From NCBI RefSeq assembly GCF_946479885.1, contig NZ_CAMLHM010000014.1:1-64000 (forward strand): a stretch of DNA of 64,000 nt, read 5' to 3'. The notes under the pieces were generated by a model. That model was not told the origin of the DNA. It worked only from the letters and a program-made list of their open reading frames with translations, and made no database searches. Origin of the DNA: an uncultured Devosia sp. (lineage in GTDB: Bacteria > Pseudomonadota > Alphaproteobacteria > Rhizobiales > Devosiaceae). A program made the translations under genes and the position numbers. This document shows, in pieces, positions 25,441-32,613 of this stretch (positions within the stretch are counted from its first letter, which is position 1; each line of letters starts with the position of its first letter).

Positions 25441-26252
25441 CAGTGGCGCACCTCGGAGAGGATGCCACGGCCGGCGCGGCGCATGATGGCCTCGAAGGCC
25501 CGCTCGGAAATCATCGTCACCAGGATGTAGAACACGAACAGCACCAGGTAGTAGCGCCAGCGCCAGTCGTCATGCACCAGCCCCACCGACGGCAGGAAAT
25601 TGGGCGCACCGAGCCTGTCGGCCCAGAGCACGATATCGGCGATCTGCAGCAGCGAGAGCAGCGACGTCGCCTTGATGATCAGCATCCAGACATTGGAGAG
25701 GCCGGGCAGGGCATAGACCCACATTTGCCGGATATGGACGCGCCACAGCAACTGGCTGGCCGACATGCCATAGGCGCGGGCGGCTTCGAGCTGGCCCTTG
25801 GGCACCGAGCGCAGCGCGCCATGGATGACGTTGGTGGCGAAGGCGCCATAGACCAGGCCCAGCGAGACGGAGGCGAGGACAAGGTATTCGGGGGTGCCGA
25901 GGAACCAGTTGGCTTCCTTGCAGGGTGGCCAGGCGGCGGCCTGGGCGGCCAGCATGTCCGGCGTGCAGACCTGGGCGGCGATGACCCATTCCACCGCTTG
26001 CTCGAAGGCCAGGGGGAAGAACAGGAAGAACAGCACGTCGGGCACGCCGCGCACGATCGATGAGTAGATCGTGCCGATGAGCCGCAGCGGCAGGAAACGG
26101 GAATTCTTGAGCGTGGCGCCGATCAGCCCGAAGACGACGGCCAGCAGGCCGCCGAAGACAGCGGCAAAAATGGTGAACTGGAAGCTGGCATACCAGGTGA
26201 GATGCTTGCCGTTGGTGATGTAGCTCAGCCAGAAGGCGAGGTCTTCGCTCAT
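25440..26252 (-). CDS. Polar amino-acid ABC transporter permease (HisQ/ArtQ type)
   Basis: 270-residue permease with the family motifs IVRGVPDVLFFLFFPLAF and the EAA loop QLEAARAYGMSASQLLWRVHIRQMW, plus about five hydrophobic helices. A periplasmic insertion (around AAQVCTPDMLAAQAAAWPPCKEANWFLG, two Cys) is longer than in HisQ and could be disulfide-linked. It overlaps the next permease by one base. Upstream, toward the binding-protein gene, lies a family-A repeat. Confidence 0.93.
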   Translation of the reverse strand: MSEDLAFWLSYITNGKHLTWYASFQFTIFAAVFGGLLAVVFGLIGATLKNSRFLPLRLIGTIYSSIVRGVPDVLFFLFFPLAFEQAVEWVIAAQVCTPDMLAAQAAAWPPCKEANWFLGTPEYLVLASVSLGLVYGAFATNVIHGALRSVPKGQLEAARAYGMSASQLLWRVHIRQMWVYALPGLSNVWMLIIKATSLLSLLQIADIVLWADRLGAPNFLPSVGLVHDDWRWRYYLVLFVFYILVTMISERAFEAIMRRAGRGILSEVRH

Positions 26253-26296
26253 GGGCTGGTCGTCCGGGGCAAGGTCATAGGTTATCCTGGATGCGG

Positions 26297-26396
26297 CTCC
26301 CTCCCCCTTGTGGGGAGGGCTGGGGTGGGGGTGTCACAACCTCCACTCCCGTGGCGAGAACCCCCACCCTTGATCCCTCCCCACAAGGGGGAGGGA
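26297..26396. repeat. GC-rich palindromic repeat, family A copy inside an operon
   Basis: CCCTCCCCCTTGTGGGGAGGG at one end and CCCTCCCCACAAGGGGGAGGG at the other, with GGGTGGGGGT / ACCCCCACCC-type inner arms. It sits between the binding-protein and HisQ-type permease genes of one operon, where it may act as an mRNA-stabilising or attenuating stem-loop. Confidence 0.9.
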
Positions 26397-26417
26397 GACG
26401 CAAGAGCGGAGAGACTA

Positions 26418-27170
26418 TTACTCGGCGAAATAGGGGCCGCGGCCTTCGAACCACTGGGCGATCAGCTTGTCGACGGTGCCATCCTTCTTGAGGGCGGTCA
26501 GGGCGTCGTCGAACTTGGCCTTGAGTTCGGCTTCGTCCTTGCGGAGGCCGGCGCCGACGCCGTTGCCGATCATCACGTCGTCGCCGACGAATTCGAGCGA
26601 ACCGCTGGAGGCAGCGACCACGGGCTCAAGATAGGCGCCGTCGGCCAGGATGAGGTCGAGGTTGCCGCCAGCCAGGTCAGCCATGGCCTGATCGGCCGTG
26701 CCGAAGGAGACCACGGTGTTCTTGCCGCCGAGGTTTTCCTCGGCATAGGCGGCCTGGATGGTGCCGCCCTGGACGCCAACGCGCTTGCCTTCAAGAGCGG
26801 CCAGATCGAGGCCGGCGCCAGCGGCGGCGACATACTTGGACGGATCGGGCGGGAAGTAGTTCTGGGTGAAGTCGATGGTCTCAAGGCGCTCGTCGGTGAT
26901 CGACATGCCGGCCATGATCACGTCGTAGTTGCCGGCCAGCAGGTTGGGGATGATGGAATCCCAGTCGTTGATGATGAACTCGCAGGTGAGGCCTGCCTGG
27001 GCGCAGATGGCATTGCCCAGATCGATTTCGTAGCCAGCAGGTTCGCCGGCATCGTTGAGGAAGTTCCAGGGCGCATAGGCGCCTTCGGTAGCGATGCGCA
27101 CCGTTTCCTGTGCCTGCGTGGCAACGCCCAGTGCCAGGGTGGCGACTGCGGCGAGGATGAGCTTTTTCAT
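26418..27170 (-). CDS. Polar amino-acid ABC transporter substrate-binding protein
   Basis: 250-residue periplasmic receptor. The signal peptide is MKKLILAAVATLALGVATQA (cleavage before QE). The mature protein shows the class-F/HisJ-ArtJ hallmarks: RIATEGAYAPWNFLNDAGE, GYEIDLGNAICAQAGLTCEF, NYDVIMAGMSITDERLETIDFT and the hinge RVGVQGGTIQAAYAEENL. The T-x3-R pair that holds the alpha-amino and carboxyl groups is consistent with amino-acid binding; basic amino acids (Arg, Orn, Lys, His) are most probable. ATG 27170 has GGAGAAACAG ahead. Confidence 0.93.
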   Translation of the reverse strand: MKKLILAAVATLALGVATQAQETVRIATEGAYAPWNFLNDAGEPAGYEIDLGNAICAQAGLTCEFIINDWDSIIPNLLAGNYDVIMAGMSITDERLETIDFTQNYFPPDPSKYVAAAGAGLDLAALEGKRVGVQGGTIQAAYAEENLGGKNTVVSFGTADQAMADLAGGNLDLILADGAYLEPVVAASSGSLEFVGDDVMIGNGVGAGLRKDEAELKAKFDDALTALKKDGTVDKLIAQWFEGRGPYFAE

Positions 27171-27238
27171 CTGTTTCTCCGTTGGTTGTTCTTGTCGTTG
27201 GGCCCGGGTAACCGGGACTTGTCGTCAACGCCGCTGGC

Positions 27239-28042
27239 CTATTGGTGGCTCGCGGCGTTGAGGAATTGCTTGAGGCGGGCCGATTTGGTGGCCCCGAAAA
27301 CCTGTTCGGGCGAGCCTTCTTCCTCGATCATGCCCTGATGGAGGAAGATGACGCGGTCGCTGACCGAGCGGGCAAAATCCATGTCGTGGGTAACCAGGAT
27401 CATGGTGCGGCCTTCGTCGGCGAGGATCTTGATGACGCGCAGCACTTCGACCTCGAGTTCGGGATCGAGCGCCGAGGTCGGTTCGTCAAACAGCATGACG
27501 CGCGGATTGATGCACAGCGCACGGGCAATGGCGGCGCGCTGCTGCTGGCCGCCGGAGAGCTGGGCGGGATAGGCGTCGGCCTTTTCGCGAATGCCGACCT
27601 TGGCCAGCATGGCGAGGGCCTCTTCCTGCACTTCACCGCGATTGCGCTTCTGCACGATCAGCGGCGCTTCCATGACGTTTTCGAGGATGGTCAGGTGTGC
27701 CCACAGATTAAAGCTCTGGAACACCATGCCCAGCTCGGAGCGGATGCGGCGGATCTGGTTCTCGTCGCCGATATGGCGATGAGGGCGCGTGCCGCGCAGC
27801 TTGATTTCCTCGCCATCGATGGCGACGGTGCCGCTATCGGGCACTTCGAGCATGTTGATGCAGCGCAGCAGGGTCGACTTGCCTGAGCCCGAAGACCCGA
27901 TCAAGGATACGACCTCGCCCTCGCGGGCGGAGAAGGAGATGCCCTTGAGCACTTCCAGTTCGCCGAAAGATTTGTGCAAGTCGCGGATTGCCACGACAGG
28001 CCACTTCTCCGCGGTGGCGGCAGCAGCTTGCGCCATATTCAC
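27239..28042 (-). CDS. Polar amino-acid ABC transporter ATP-binding protein (HisP type)
   Basis: 267-residue cytoplasmic ATPase energising the transporter. It has Walker [16 protein letters not shown], a Q-loop in [13 protein letters not shown], signature [15 protein letters not shown], Walker [16 protein letters not shown] and the H-loop [10 protein letters not shown]. An N-terminal Ala-rich extension of about 15 residues precedes the usual start; the ATG at 28042 is the only nearby start codon with good continuity. The protein is closest in pattern to HisP/ArtP/AotP. It is the first gene of a six-gene minus-strand operon ending at 23258. Confidence 0.94.
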   Translation of the reverse strand: MNMAQAAAATAEKWPVVAIRDLHKSFGELEVLKGISFSAREGEVVSLIGSSGSGKSTLLRCINMLEVPDSGTVAIDGEEIKLRGTRPHRHIGDENQIRRIRSELGMVFQSFNLWAHLTILENVMEAPLIVQKRNRGEVQEEALAMLAKVGIREKADAYPAQLSGGQQQRAAIARALCINPRVMLFDEPTSALDPELEVEVLRVIKILADEGRTMILVTHDMDFARSVSDRVIFLHQGMIEEEGSPEQVFGATKSARLKQFLNAASHQ

Positions 28043-28244
28043 CCTTTACCCGCCGAGACGGGCGCCTTCCTGACCGGGGACTGCCTTTTTTTGAGGCTGG
28101 CAATCCTTCCCGCCGCCAAGAAAAGCAAAAGCACGGCATATGGCAAGGGAAATGATGGATCACCTGCCGTTGGCTGGGGAAGGGCGTCTCGCCTGGGCAT
28201 GGCCCGTGCCCTATGGTGCGCTGGCAATCGGGTGGGGCGACCGC

Positions 28245-29045
28245 ATGTTTTTTGTTGTTTCGAAGGTGTTCTGGGGTCTGGCACAGCCGGTCAGCCTGAT
28301 CTTCCTGTTGCTGCTTGTCGGCTGGCTGCTGACCCTGCGAGGGCGCCGCCTGGCGGGGCTGGCGACGGGAGCCCTGGGCCTGCTGCTGTTGGCTGCGAGT
28401 AGTTTCACGACGCTGGGCGTGCTGCTCGTCGAGCCGCTGGAAGACCGGTTTGTGCGACCACCAGAGATGCCGGCCGAGGTCAATACCATCGTCATGCTGG
28501 GAGGCGCGACATCGGGACGGGTCAGTACCGCGCGGGGCATTGCCGAACTGAGCGAGGCGGGCGACAGGCTGGCGGAGACACTGCGGCTGGCCGAGTATTA
28601 TCCGGAGGCGCGCATCGTGCTCAGCGGTGGCGCCGGCCTGCTGGTGGCCGACGGCGAACCTGAGGCCGAGACGGCGGCGCGGTTCTTCACGGAGCTCGGG
28701 ATCGCGCCGGAGCGCCTCGCGCTGGAATCGGCCTCGCGCAATACCGACGAGAATGCGGAACTGACCAAGGCCATGTTGGGCGATGACCCCGGCGTCGTGG
28801 CGCTGGTCACCTCGGCTTTCCACATGCCCCGCTCGGTCGGGTTGTTTCGCAAGGTGGGCGTGGAGGTGGTGCCGTGGCCCACCGACTATCGCAGCGCCGG
28901 CAATGAGGGGATCGGGCTCGATATCGTCAACCCGATCCTCAATCTCACCACCACGGGCGTGGCGATGAAGGAGTGGATCGGGCTGGCGGTCTATCACTGG
29001 ACCGGCAGGATCGACGAACTGCTGCCGGCTCAGCTTTCGAACTGA
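28245..29045 (+). CDS. YdcF/DUF218 (ElyC/SanA-like) membrane protein
   Basis: 266 residues. Two N-terminal hydrophobic helices (about residues 8-30 and 35-60) are followed by a DUF218 domain: NTIVMLGGATS, EARIVLSGGAG, SRNTDENAEL and VTSAFHMPRSVGLFRKVG. The domain ends with EWIGLAVYHWTGR, as in the ElyC/YdcF group linked to envelope and peptidoglycan carrier maintenance in enterobacteria. ATG 28245 is chosen just before the first helix, with GGTGGGG ahead; the 28140 frame lacks support. Its 3' end overlaps by 16 bases the convergent HWE kinase gene. Confidence 0.88.
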   Translation: MFFVVSKVFWGLAQPVSLIFLLLLVGWLLTLRGRRLAGLATGALGLLLLAASSFTTLGVLLVEPLEDRFVRPPEMPAEVNTIVMLGGATSGRVSTARGIAELSEAGDRLAETLRLAEYYPEARIVLSGGAGLLVADGEPEAETAARFFTELGIAPERLALESASRNTDENAELTKAMLGDDPGVVALVTSAFHMPRSVGLFRKVGVEVVPWPTDYRSAGNEGIGLDIVNPILNLTTTGVAMKEWIGLAVYHWTGRIDELLPAQLSN

Positions 29046-30007
29046 TCGGCAGGCACGACAAGCCGGTAGCGGACGCTGTCGGCTTCAATGCTGAACTCGG
29101 CGGTGCCGCCCACAGAGAGGGGCACGATGCGTTCGAGCACCAGGGTGCCGAAATGCGGCTCGTGTCGGACCAGGCCGATATCGATCCCGGTCTCCTGCCA
29201 CTCGATGACGAGCTGGGGCGGCTGATCGAGCTGATTGAGGATGTGAGCGTCGATCCACACTTGCCCCGGCTGACCCTCGCCCATGGCGCCGTGCAAGACG
29301 GCATTGGCACCCAGTTCATGGATGGCGAGGCCGATATGCAGCGACGCATTGGGGCCCAGGCGCGGGTTTTCGCCCGTGACGCGCACATTGGCGAGGATGG
29401 CGTGGCCGACGCGGGTGAGCTGCGAGGCGATCAGGGACTGCAGATAGGTGCCGCGCCAGTTACTCTCGGTCACCAGGTCCTGTGTGCTCGACAAGGCATG
29501 CAGGCGCCCGCGGAAGCGATCGAGGAAATCCTTGATGTTGCCGCTGTGGTGGGCGGTCTGCATGGCGACCGACTGGACGATGGCCAGCAGGTTTTTCGAG
29601 CGGTGACTGACTTCGCGCAGCAGTGACGCCACCGCGAGATCGCGCGCGCGCTCGTCGGTGGTGTCGGTGACGACGGTGGTCACGCCGGCTTCGTCGGCGA
29701 CCAGGCGCGCCTGGAAGCTGCGGCGGCGGAGGCTGTCGCCCATCTCGAATTCTATGGTCTGTTCCTCGTGGGTGCCTCGCGCCCGCTCGAAAGCGGCGGC
29801 AAAGGCGCCGGCAACCTCGGTGGGGAGGATATCGGCCTCCACCCGGCCGATGAAATCGGTTCGGGGCCAGGACTGGGGGGAGTTTTCGGCCAGATCGAAG
29901 CGGTGGTCCGGCCCCTGGTGCAAGATGCAGATGTCCTGCAGGCGCAGGCCAGCTGACAGGGCACCCAGCCGTATCTGCGTTTGTGGATCAGGCGGTGGGG
30001 TAGGCAT
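29030..30007 (-). CDS. HWE-family sensor histidine kinase (soluble)
   Basis: 325 residues, no membrane helix. The N-terminal ~120 residues look PAS-like (QDICILHQGPDHRFDLAENSPQSW). They are followed by an HWE phosphoacceptor box LLREVSHRSKNLLAIVQSVAMQT (His about residue 135), the ATPase N-box LHIGLAIHELGANAVLHGA, and the diagnostic W-x-E in VIEWQETG. HWE kinases of this type phosphorylate PhyR and related receivers. The gene lies just upstream of the DUF1328-phyR block and may feed the general stress response. A bidirectional hairpin (30042-30065) separates it from the DUF1328 gene. Confidence 0.9.
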   Translation of the reverse strand: MPTPPPDPQTQIRLGALSAGLRLQDICILHQGPDHRFDLAENSPQSWPRTDFIGRVEADILPTEVAGAFAAAFERARGTHEEQTIEFEMGDSLRRRSFQARLVADEAGVTTVVTDTTDERARDLAVASLLREVSHRSKNLLAIVQSVAMQTAHHSGNIKDFLDRFRGRLHALSSTQDLVTESNWRGTYLQSLIASQLTRVGHAILANVRVTGENPRLGPNASLHIGLAIHELGANAVLHGAMGEGQPGQVWIDAHILNQLDQPPQLVIEWQETGIDIGLVRHEPHFGTLVLERIVPLSVGGTAEFSIEADSVRYRLVVPADQFES

Positions 30008-30041
30008 AGAACAGAGCCCCTCATGCGGCCGGGGACGAAAA

Positions 30042-30065
30042 CGGCCTCGCCGTGGGGCGAGGCCG
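30042..30065 (-). terminator. Terminator after the DUF1328 gene
   Basis: Stem CGGCCTCGCC / GGCGAGGCCG (30042-30051, 30056-30065), GTGG loop. Read on the minus strand it is followed by TTTT (AAAA at 30038-30041 on the plus strand). It ends the DUF1328 transcript before the HWE kinase gene. Confidence 0.85.
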
Positions 30066-30098
30066 CATCAACTACCTGGCCGGGCCGCGATGATGTGG

Positions 30099-30263
30099 TC
30101 AGGCGCGCCGGAAGAAACCGATGACCAGCGAGATGACCAGGAAGGCCAGGAACAGGAAGAACAGAATTTGCGCTATGCCCGCCGAGGCACCGGCAATGCC
30201 GCCGAAGCCAAGAACGCCAGCAATAAGCGCGATGACGAGGAAGACGAGTGCGTAGTAGAGCAT
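30099..30263 (-). CDS. DUF1328 small membrane protein
   Basis: A 54-residue protein: [19 protein letters not shown], then [16 protein letters not shown], ending in LVIGFFRRA. This is the DUF1328 (YtjA-like) pattern of two hydrophobic helices split by a Gly-rich turn. AGGAGAG stands just before the ATG. An exact EcfG promoter is 33 bases upstream, and a terminator lies behind the gene, so it is a monocistronic general-stress gene. Small DUF1328 proteins are recurrent members of alphaproteobacterial stress regulons; their molecular task is unknown. The gene is short enough to be missed by length cut-offs. Confidence 0.9.
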   Translation of the reverse strand: MLYYALVFLVIALIAGVLGFGGIAGASAGIAQILFFLFLAFLVISLVIGFFRRA

Positions 30264-30295
30264 CTTACTCTCCTATTCGAAGTTATTGGTCTAAC

Positions 30296-30320
30296 AACGT
30301 TTCTCGGGTTGGCCGGTTCC
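30296..30320 (-). promoter_or_regulatory. EcfG-type promoter of the DUF1328 gene
   Basis: On the minus strand GGAAC (30320-30316), 16 bases, CGTT (30299-30296): an exact match to the GGAAC-N16/17-CGTT consensus of EcfG/RpoE2 sigma factors, 33 bases before the ATG. Confidence 0.88.
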
Positions 30321-30331
30321 TGAGGCGCAAT

Positions 30332-30358
30332 AAAAAAGGCCGGGAAGTTCCCGGCCTT
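30332..30358 (-). terminator. Terminator of phyR
   Basis: Perfect 11-bp arms AAGGCCGGGAA / TTCCCGGCCTT (30336-30346, 30348-30358) followed on the minus strand by TTTTTT. It is 22 bases after the phyR stop. Confidence 0.92.
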
Positions 30359-30380
30359 GATGGTTGCTGTCGCGATTCGA

Positions 30381-31175
30381 TCAGGCGGCGGCGCGCGAGC
30401 CTTCGTCGAAGAACAGCGCCTGGCTGATCAGCGCCTTGACCATGTCGGGATTGAACGGCTTGGTGACGAGGAAAGTCGGCTCGGGCCGCTCGCCGGTCAA
30501 CAGGCGCTCCGGGAAGGCGGTGATGAAGATCACCGGTACCGAATGATGGTTGAGGATGTCGTTGACCGCATCGATGCCCGAACTGCCGTCGGCAAGCTGG
30601 ATGTCGGCCAGGATCATGCGCGGCTGGGTCTGTGCAAACAGGTTGACCGCTTCCTTGTGGGTGCGGGCAACGCTCACCACCTTGTGGCCGAGGCTCTCGA
30701 CGAGCTGCTCGATGTCCATGGCGATCAGCGGTTCATCCTCGATGATCATGATTTCGGTGGCCACCTGGCGGGAAATCTCGATCGAGGCTTCCTCGAGCAG
30801 GGAGGCGAACTCGGCGTCCGAGACGGAGAGGATTTCAGCAGCCTGCCCGTGGGTGAAGCCTTCGACGGCGACCAGCAGGAAAGCCTGCCGGGGACGTGGC
30901 GCCAGGTTGCCGAGATTGGTGGCTGCACGCTTTTCCCACGCAAACGTTGAGGTGGGTTGCGGGACTTTGACGGCCGAGGATGAGAACAGCGCCGAAAACA
31001 GCTTGTAGAGCGCTATGCGGTCGTTGGATGCCTCGGGAAACAGCGAGATATCGGCGATGAGCGCTTCGAGGGTGGCCGCGACATAGGCGTCGCCTGAGGT
31101 TTGCGACCCGGTTACTGCGCGAGAAAACCGCCGTAGATACGGCAGATGCGGAGCAATCCGCGTGGACAAAGTCAT
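30381..31175 (-). CDS. phyR: PhyR, general stress response anti-anti-sigma regulator
   Basis: 264 residues. The N-terminal ~130 residues form a sigma-factor-like domain (region 2/4 mimic, PRPRQAFLLVAVEGFTHGQAAEIL resembling sigma region 4). The C-terminal receiver has IIEDEPLIAMDIEQ (acidic pocket), phospho-Asp 191 in MILADIQLADGSSGIDAV, FITAFPERL and VTKPF. When phosphorylated, PhyR exposes the sigma-like part and binds NepR, freeing EcfG. It is divergent from nepR-ecfG, the canonical arrangement, and has its own EcfG promoter 50 bases upstream, giving positive feedback. All key residues are present. Confidence 0.97.
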   Translation of the reverse strand: MTLSTRIAPHLPYLRRFSRAVTGSQTSGDAYVAATLEALIADISLFPEASNDRIALYKLFSALFSSSAVKVPQPTSTFAWEKRAATNLGNLAPRPRQAFLLVAVEGFTHGQAAEILSVSDAEFASLLEEASIEISRQVATEIMIIEDEPLIAMDIEQLVESLGHKVVSVARTHKEAVNLFAQTQPRMILADIQLADGSSGIDAVNDILNHHSVPVIFITAFPERLLTGERPEPTFLVTKPFNPDMVKALISQALFFDEGSRAAA

Positions 31176-31224
31176 TAAGTGAACTCCCAGTGACGCTAAG
31201 GCTCGTGGTTACACGAAACCGGAA

Positions 31225-31250
31225 AACGTGACTTCCCTGAACAAAGTTCC
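31225..31250 (-). promoter_or_regulatory. EcfG-type promoter of phyR
   Basis: Minus strand GGAAC (31250-31246), 17 bases, CGTT (31228-31225). Exact consensus, 50 bases before the phyR ATG. Confidence 0.9.
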
Positions 31251-31259
31251 GGTCGGCCC

Positions 31260-31284
31260 GGAACTTTTTTTGTCATGGTGCATT
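31260..31284 (+). promoter_or_regulatory. EcfG-type promoter of nepR-ecfG
   Basis: GGAAC (31260-31264), 16 bases, CATT (31281-31284). It differs from CGTT by one base but still fits the RpoE2 form GGAAC-N18-TT. It is 49 bases before nepR. The phyR and nepR promoters are back to back with their -35 elements only 9 bases apart. Confidence 0.75.
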
Positions 31285-31332
31285 GTTGGCCAAACGTGGG
31301 CAAATTCAACAATCTGACGGTCAAGACACGGC

Positions 31333-31554
31333 ATGATGAAGGAAAAACTGGTGACCCAGCAACGTGTGCGAGTGCAGGCGGGGCGGGCAGAGGATGGGCT
31401 GGGTCCCAATACGGACATCGGCGCACGACTGCGCGCCCTCTATGGAGCGGTGCAGGAAGAGGGTGTTCCCGACCAACTCCTCGACCTGCTTGAACGTCTT
31501 GATAGCGCGGAACAAGCGCACAAGGCCAAGACTGCCGCTCGTGACGGAGAGTAA
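31333..31554 (+). CDS. nepR: NepR anti-sigma factor
   Basis: 73 residues. The core GPNTDIGARLRALYGAVQEEGVPDQLLDLLERLD is the NepR signature of two helices that clamp the sigma factor; flanking ends are disordered in character. It sequesters EcfG until phospho-PhyR takes it over. Two ATGs at 31333 and 31336 are both possible. It lies directly upstream of ecfG, with the stop 1 base before the preferred GTG of ecfG, so the two are cotranscribed and probably translationally coupled. Confidence 0.95.
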   Translation: MMKEKLVTQQRVRVQAGRAEDGLGPNTDIGARLRALYGAVQEEGVPDQLLDLLERLDSAEQAHKAKTAARDGE

Positions 31555-31555
31555 C

Positions 31556-32113
31556 GTGGTGGCCGCCGAACCGACTTCATTCAAGCGTGAAATGCTTGCG
31601 ACTCTCCCCAGTCTGCGGGCCTTTGCCGTTTCGCTGACGGGCAAGCACGACAAGGCGGACGACCTGGTGCAGGACACCGTAATGAAGGCCTGGGCCAAGC
31701 AGTCCAGCTTCGAGATGGGCACCAATATCAAGGCCTGGCTCTTCACCATCCTGCGCAATGAGTTTTACAGCCAGATGCGCAAGCGTGGCCGCGAGGTCCA
31801 GGACAGCGATGGCGCGTTTACCGAGCGCCTGTCGGTGCACCCGGCCCAATATGGCTCGATGGACATGCAGGACTTCCGCAAGGCGCTGGCGCAGCTGCCC
31901 GATGATCAGCGCGAGGCGGTGATCCTGATCGGTGCATCCGGCTTTTCGTACGAGGAAGCCGCCGAGATTTGCGATTGCGCGGTCGGCACGATGAAGAGCC
32001 GGGTGAGCCGCGCCCGCACGCGGCTCCAGGATATCCTCAAGATCTCGGGCGAAGCCGATTACGGTCCTGACGCGGTTTCGGCCCAGGTGACCACCAGCAA
32101 TCATTCGTTCTAG
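31556..32113 (+). CDS. ecfG: EcfG-family extracytoplasmic-function sigma factor
   Basis: 185 residues. Region 2 is KREMLATLPSLRAFAVSLTGKHDKADDLVQDTVMKAW with NIKAWLFTILRNEFYSQMRK. Region 4 is ALAQLPDDQREAVILIGASGFSYEEAAEICDCAVGTMKSRVSRARTRL. It is the ECF15 sigma factor of the alphaproteobacterial general stress response. GTG 31556 is preferred because GGAG lies 6 bases ahead; GTG 31541, inside nepR, would add five residues but has no ribosome site. The 3' end overlaps by 4 bases the convergent receiver gene. Confidence 0.95.
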   Translation: MVAAEPTSFKREMLATLPSLRAFAVSLTGKHDKADDLVQDTVMKAWAKQSSFEMGTNIKAWLFTILRNEFYSQMRKRGREVQDSDGAFTERLSVHPAQYGSMDMQDFRKALAQLPDDQREAVILIGASGFSYEEAAEICDCAVGTMKSRVSRARTRLQDILKISGEADYGPDAVSAQVTTSNHSF

Positions 32114-32478
32114 CGGCGAGCGGCGAGCGCCTGTTGAATGGCGCTCGTCAATGCCTCTTCGGGCAATGGCTTGGGCACGACGGCGAGATCGGGAAACGCC
32201 GACGAGCCTTTGCCGAGGGCGATGTCGGCGGTGGTCAGAACCATGGGAATGCCGGCCTGCCTCAGGCCATCGACAAGCGCGTGGGCCGCGTTGCCGTGGC
32301 TGCGAACCTCGACGATAGCAAGGCCGATCTCCGGCCAGGACGACCGCAATTGCTCGGCCTCCGCGGCCGTGCGCGCAAACAGGGTCTGTTCGACACCAAG
32401 GGTCTCAAGCATGCGCTGGATGTCGAGTGCGATCAGGAATTCTTCCTCGACCACGAGGGCCGTCCGGCCTTTGAGCAT
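32110..32478 (-). CDS. Degenerate single-domain response regulator (Asp to Glu)
   Basis: 122 residues, receiver only. The acidic pocket reads VVEEEFLIALDIQRML instead of the usual EDE, and the strand-3 phospho-acceptor position is Glu 57 (GLAIVEVRSHGNA) where active receivers have Asp (LAILDVNL type). Thr (VLTTADI) and Lys (VVPKPLP) are kept. It therefore probably cannot be phosphorylated in the usual way and may mimic the phosphorylated state. It is convergent with ecfG, next to the GSR core, so it may tune the kinases or PhyR. Start ATG 32478. The change is in the middle of an otherwise intact frame. Confidence 0.85.
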   Translation of the reverse strand: MLKGRTALVVEEEFLIALDIQRMLETLGVEQTLFARTAAEAEQLRSSWPEIGLAIVEVRSHGNAAHALVDGLRQAGIPMVLTTADIALGKGSSAFPDLAVVPKPLPEEALTSAIQQALAARR

Positions 32479-32552
32479 GTGGGATTCCGCTTGTCTTGGC
32501 TTCTTTCAGTGGCCCTGCGCGCAGCACCTGTCATTTAAGTTTGACATGTCGG

Positions 32553-32577
32553 GGAACGGCAGTTGCGCAATTGCGTT
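32553..32577 (+). promoter_or_regulatory. EcfG-type promoter of the Crp/Fnr-kinase-lipid kinase operon
   Basis: GGAAC (32553-32557), 16 bases, CGTT (32574-32577), an exact match. It is 37 bases before the TTG start at 32614. It lies inside the longest possible ORF, so the outermost start (32563) would not be on this transcript. Confidence 0.87.
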
Positions 32578-32613
32578 TGGCTGGCGACATCCTTCCAGCG
32601 TCAGCGGTGCCAT

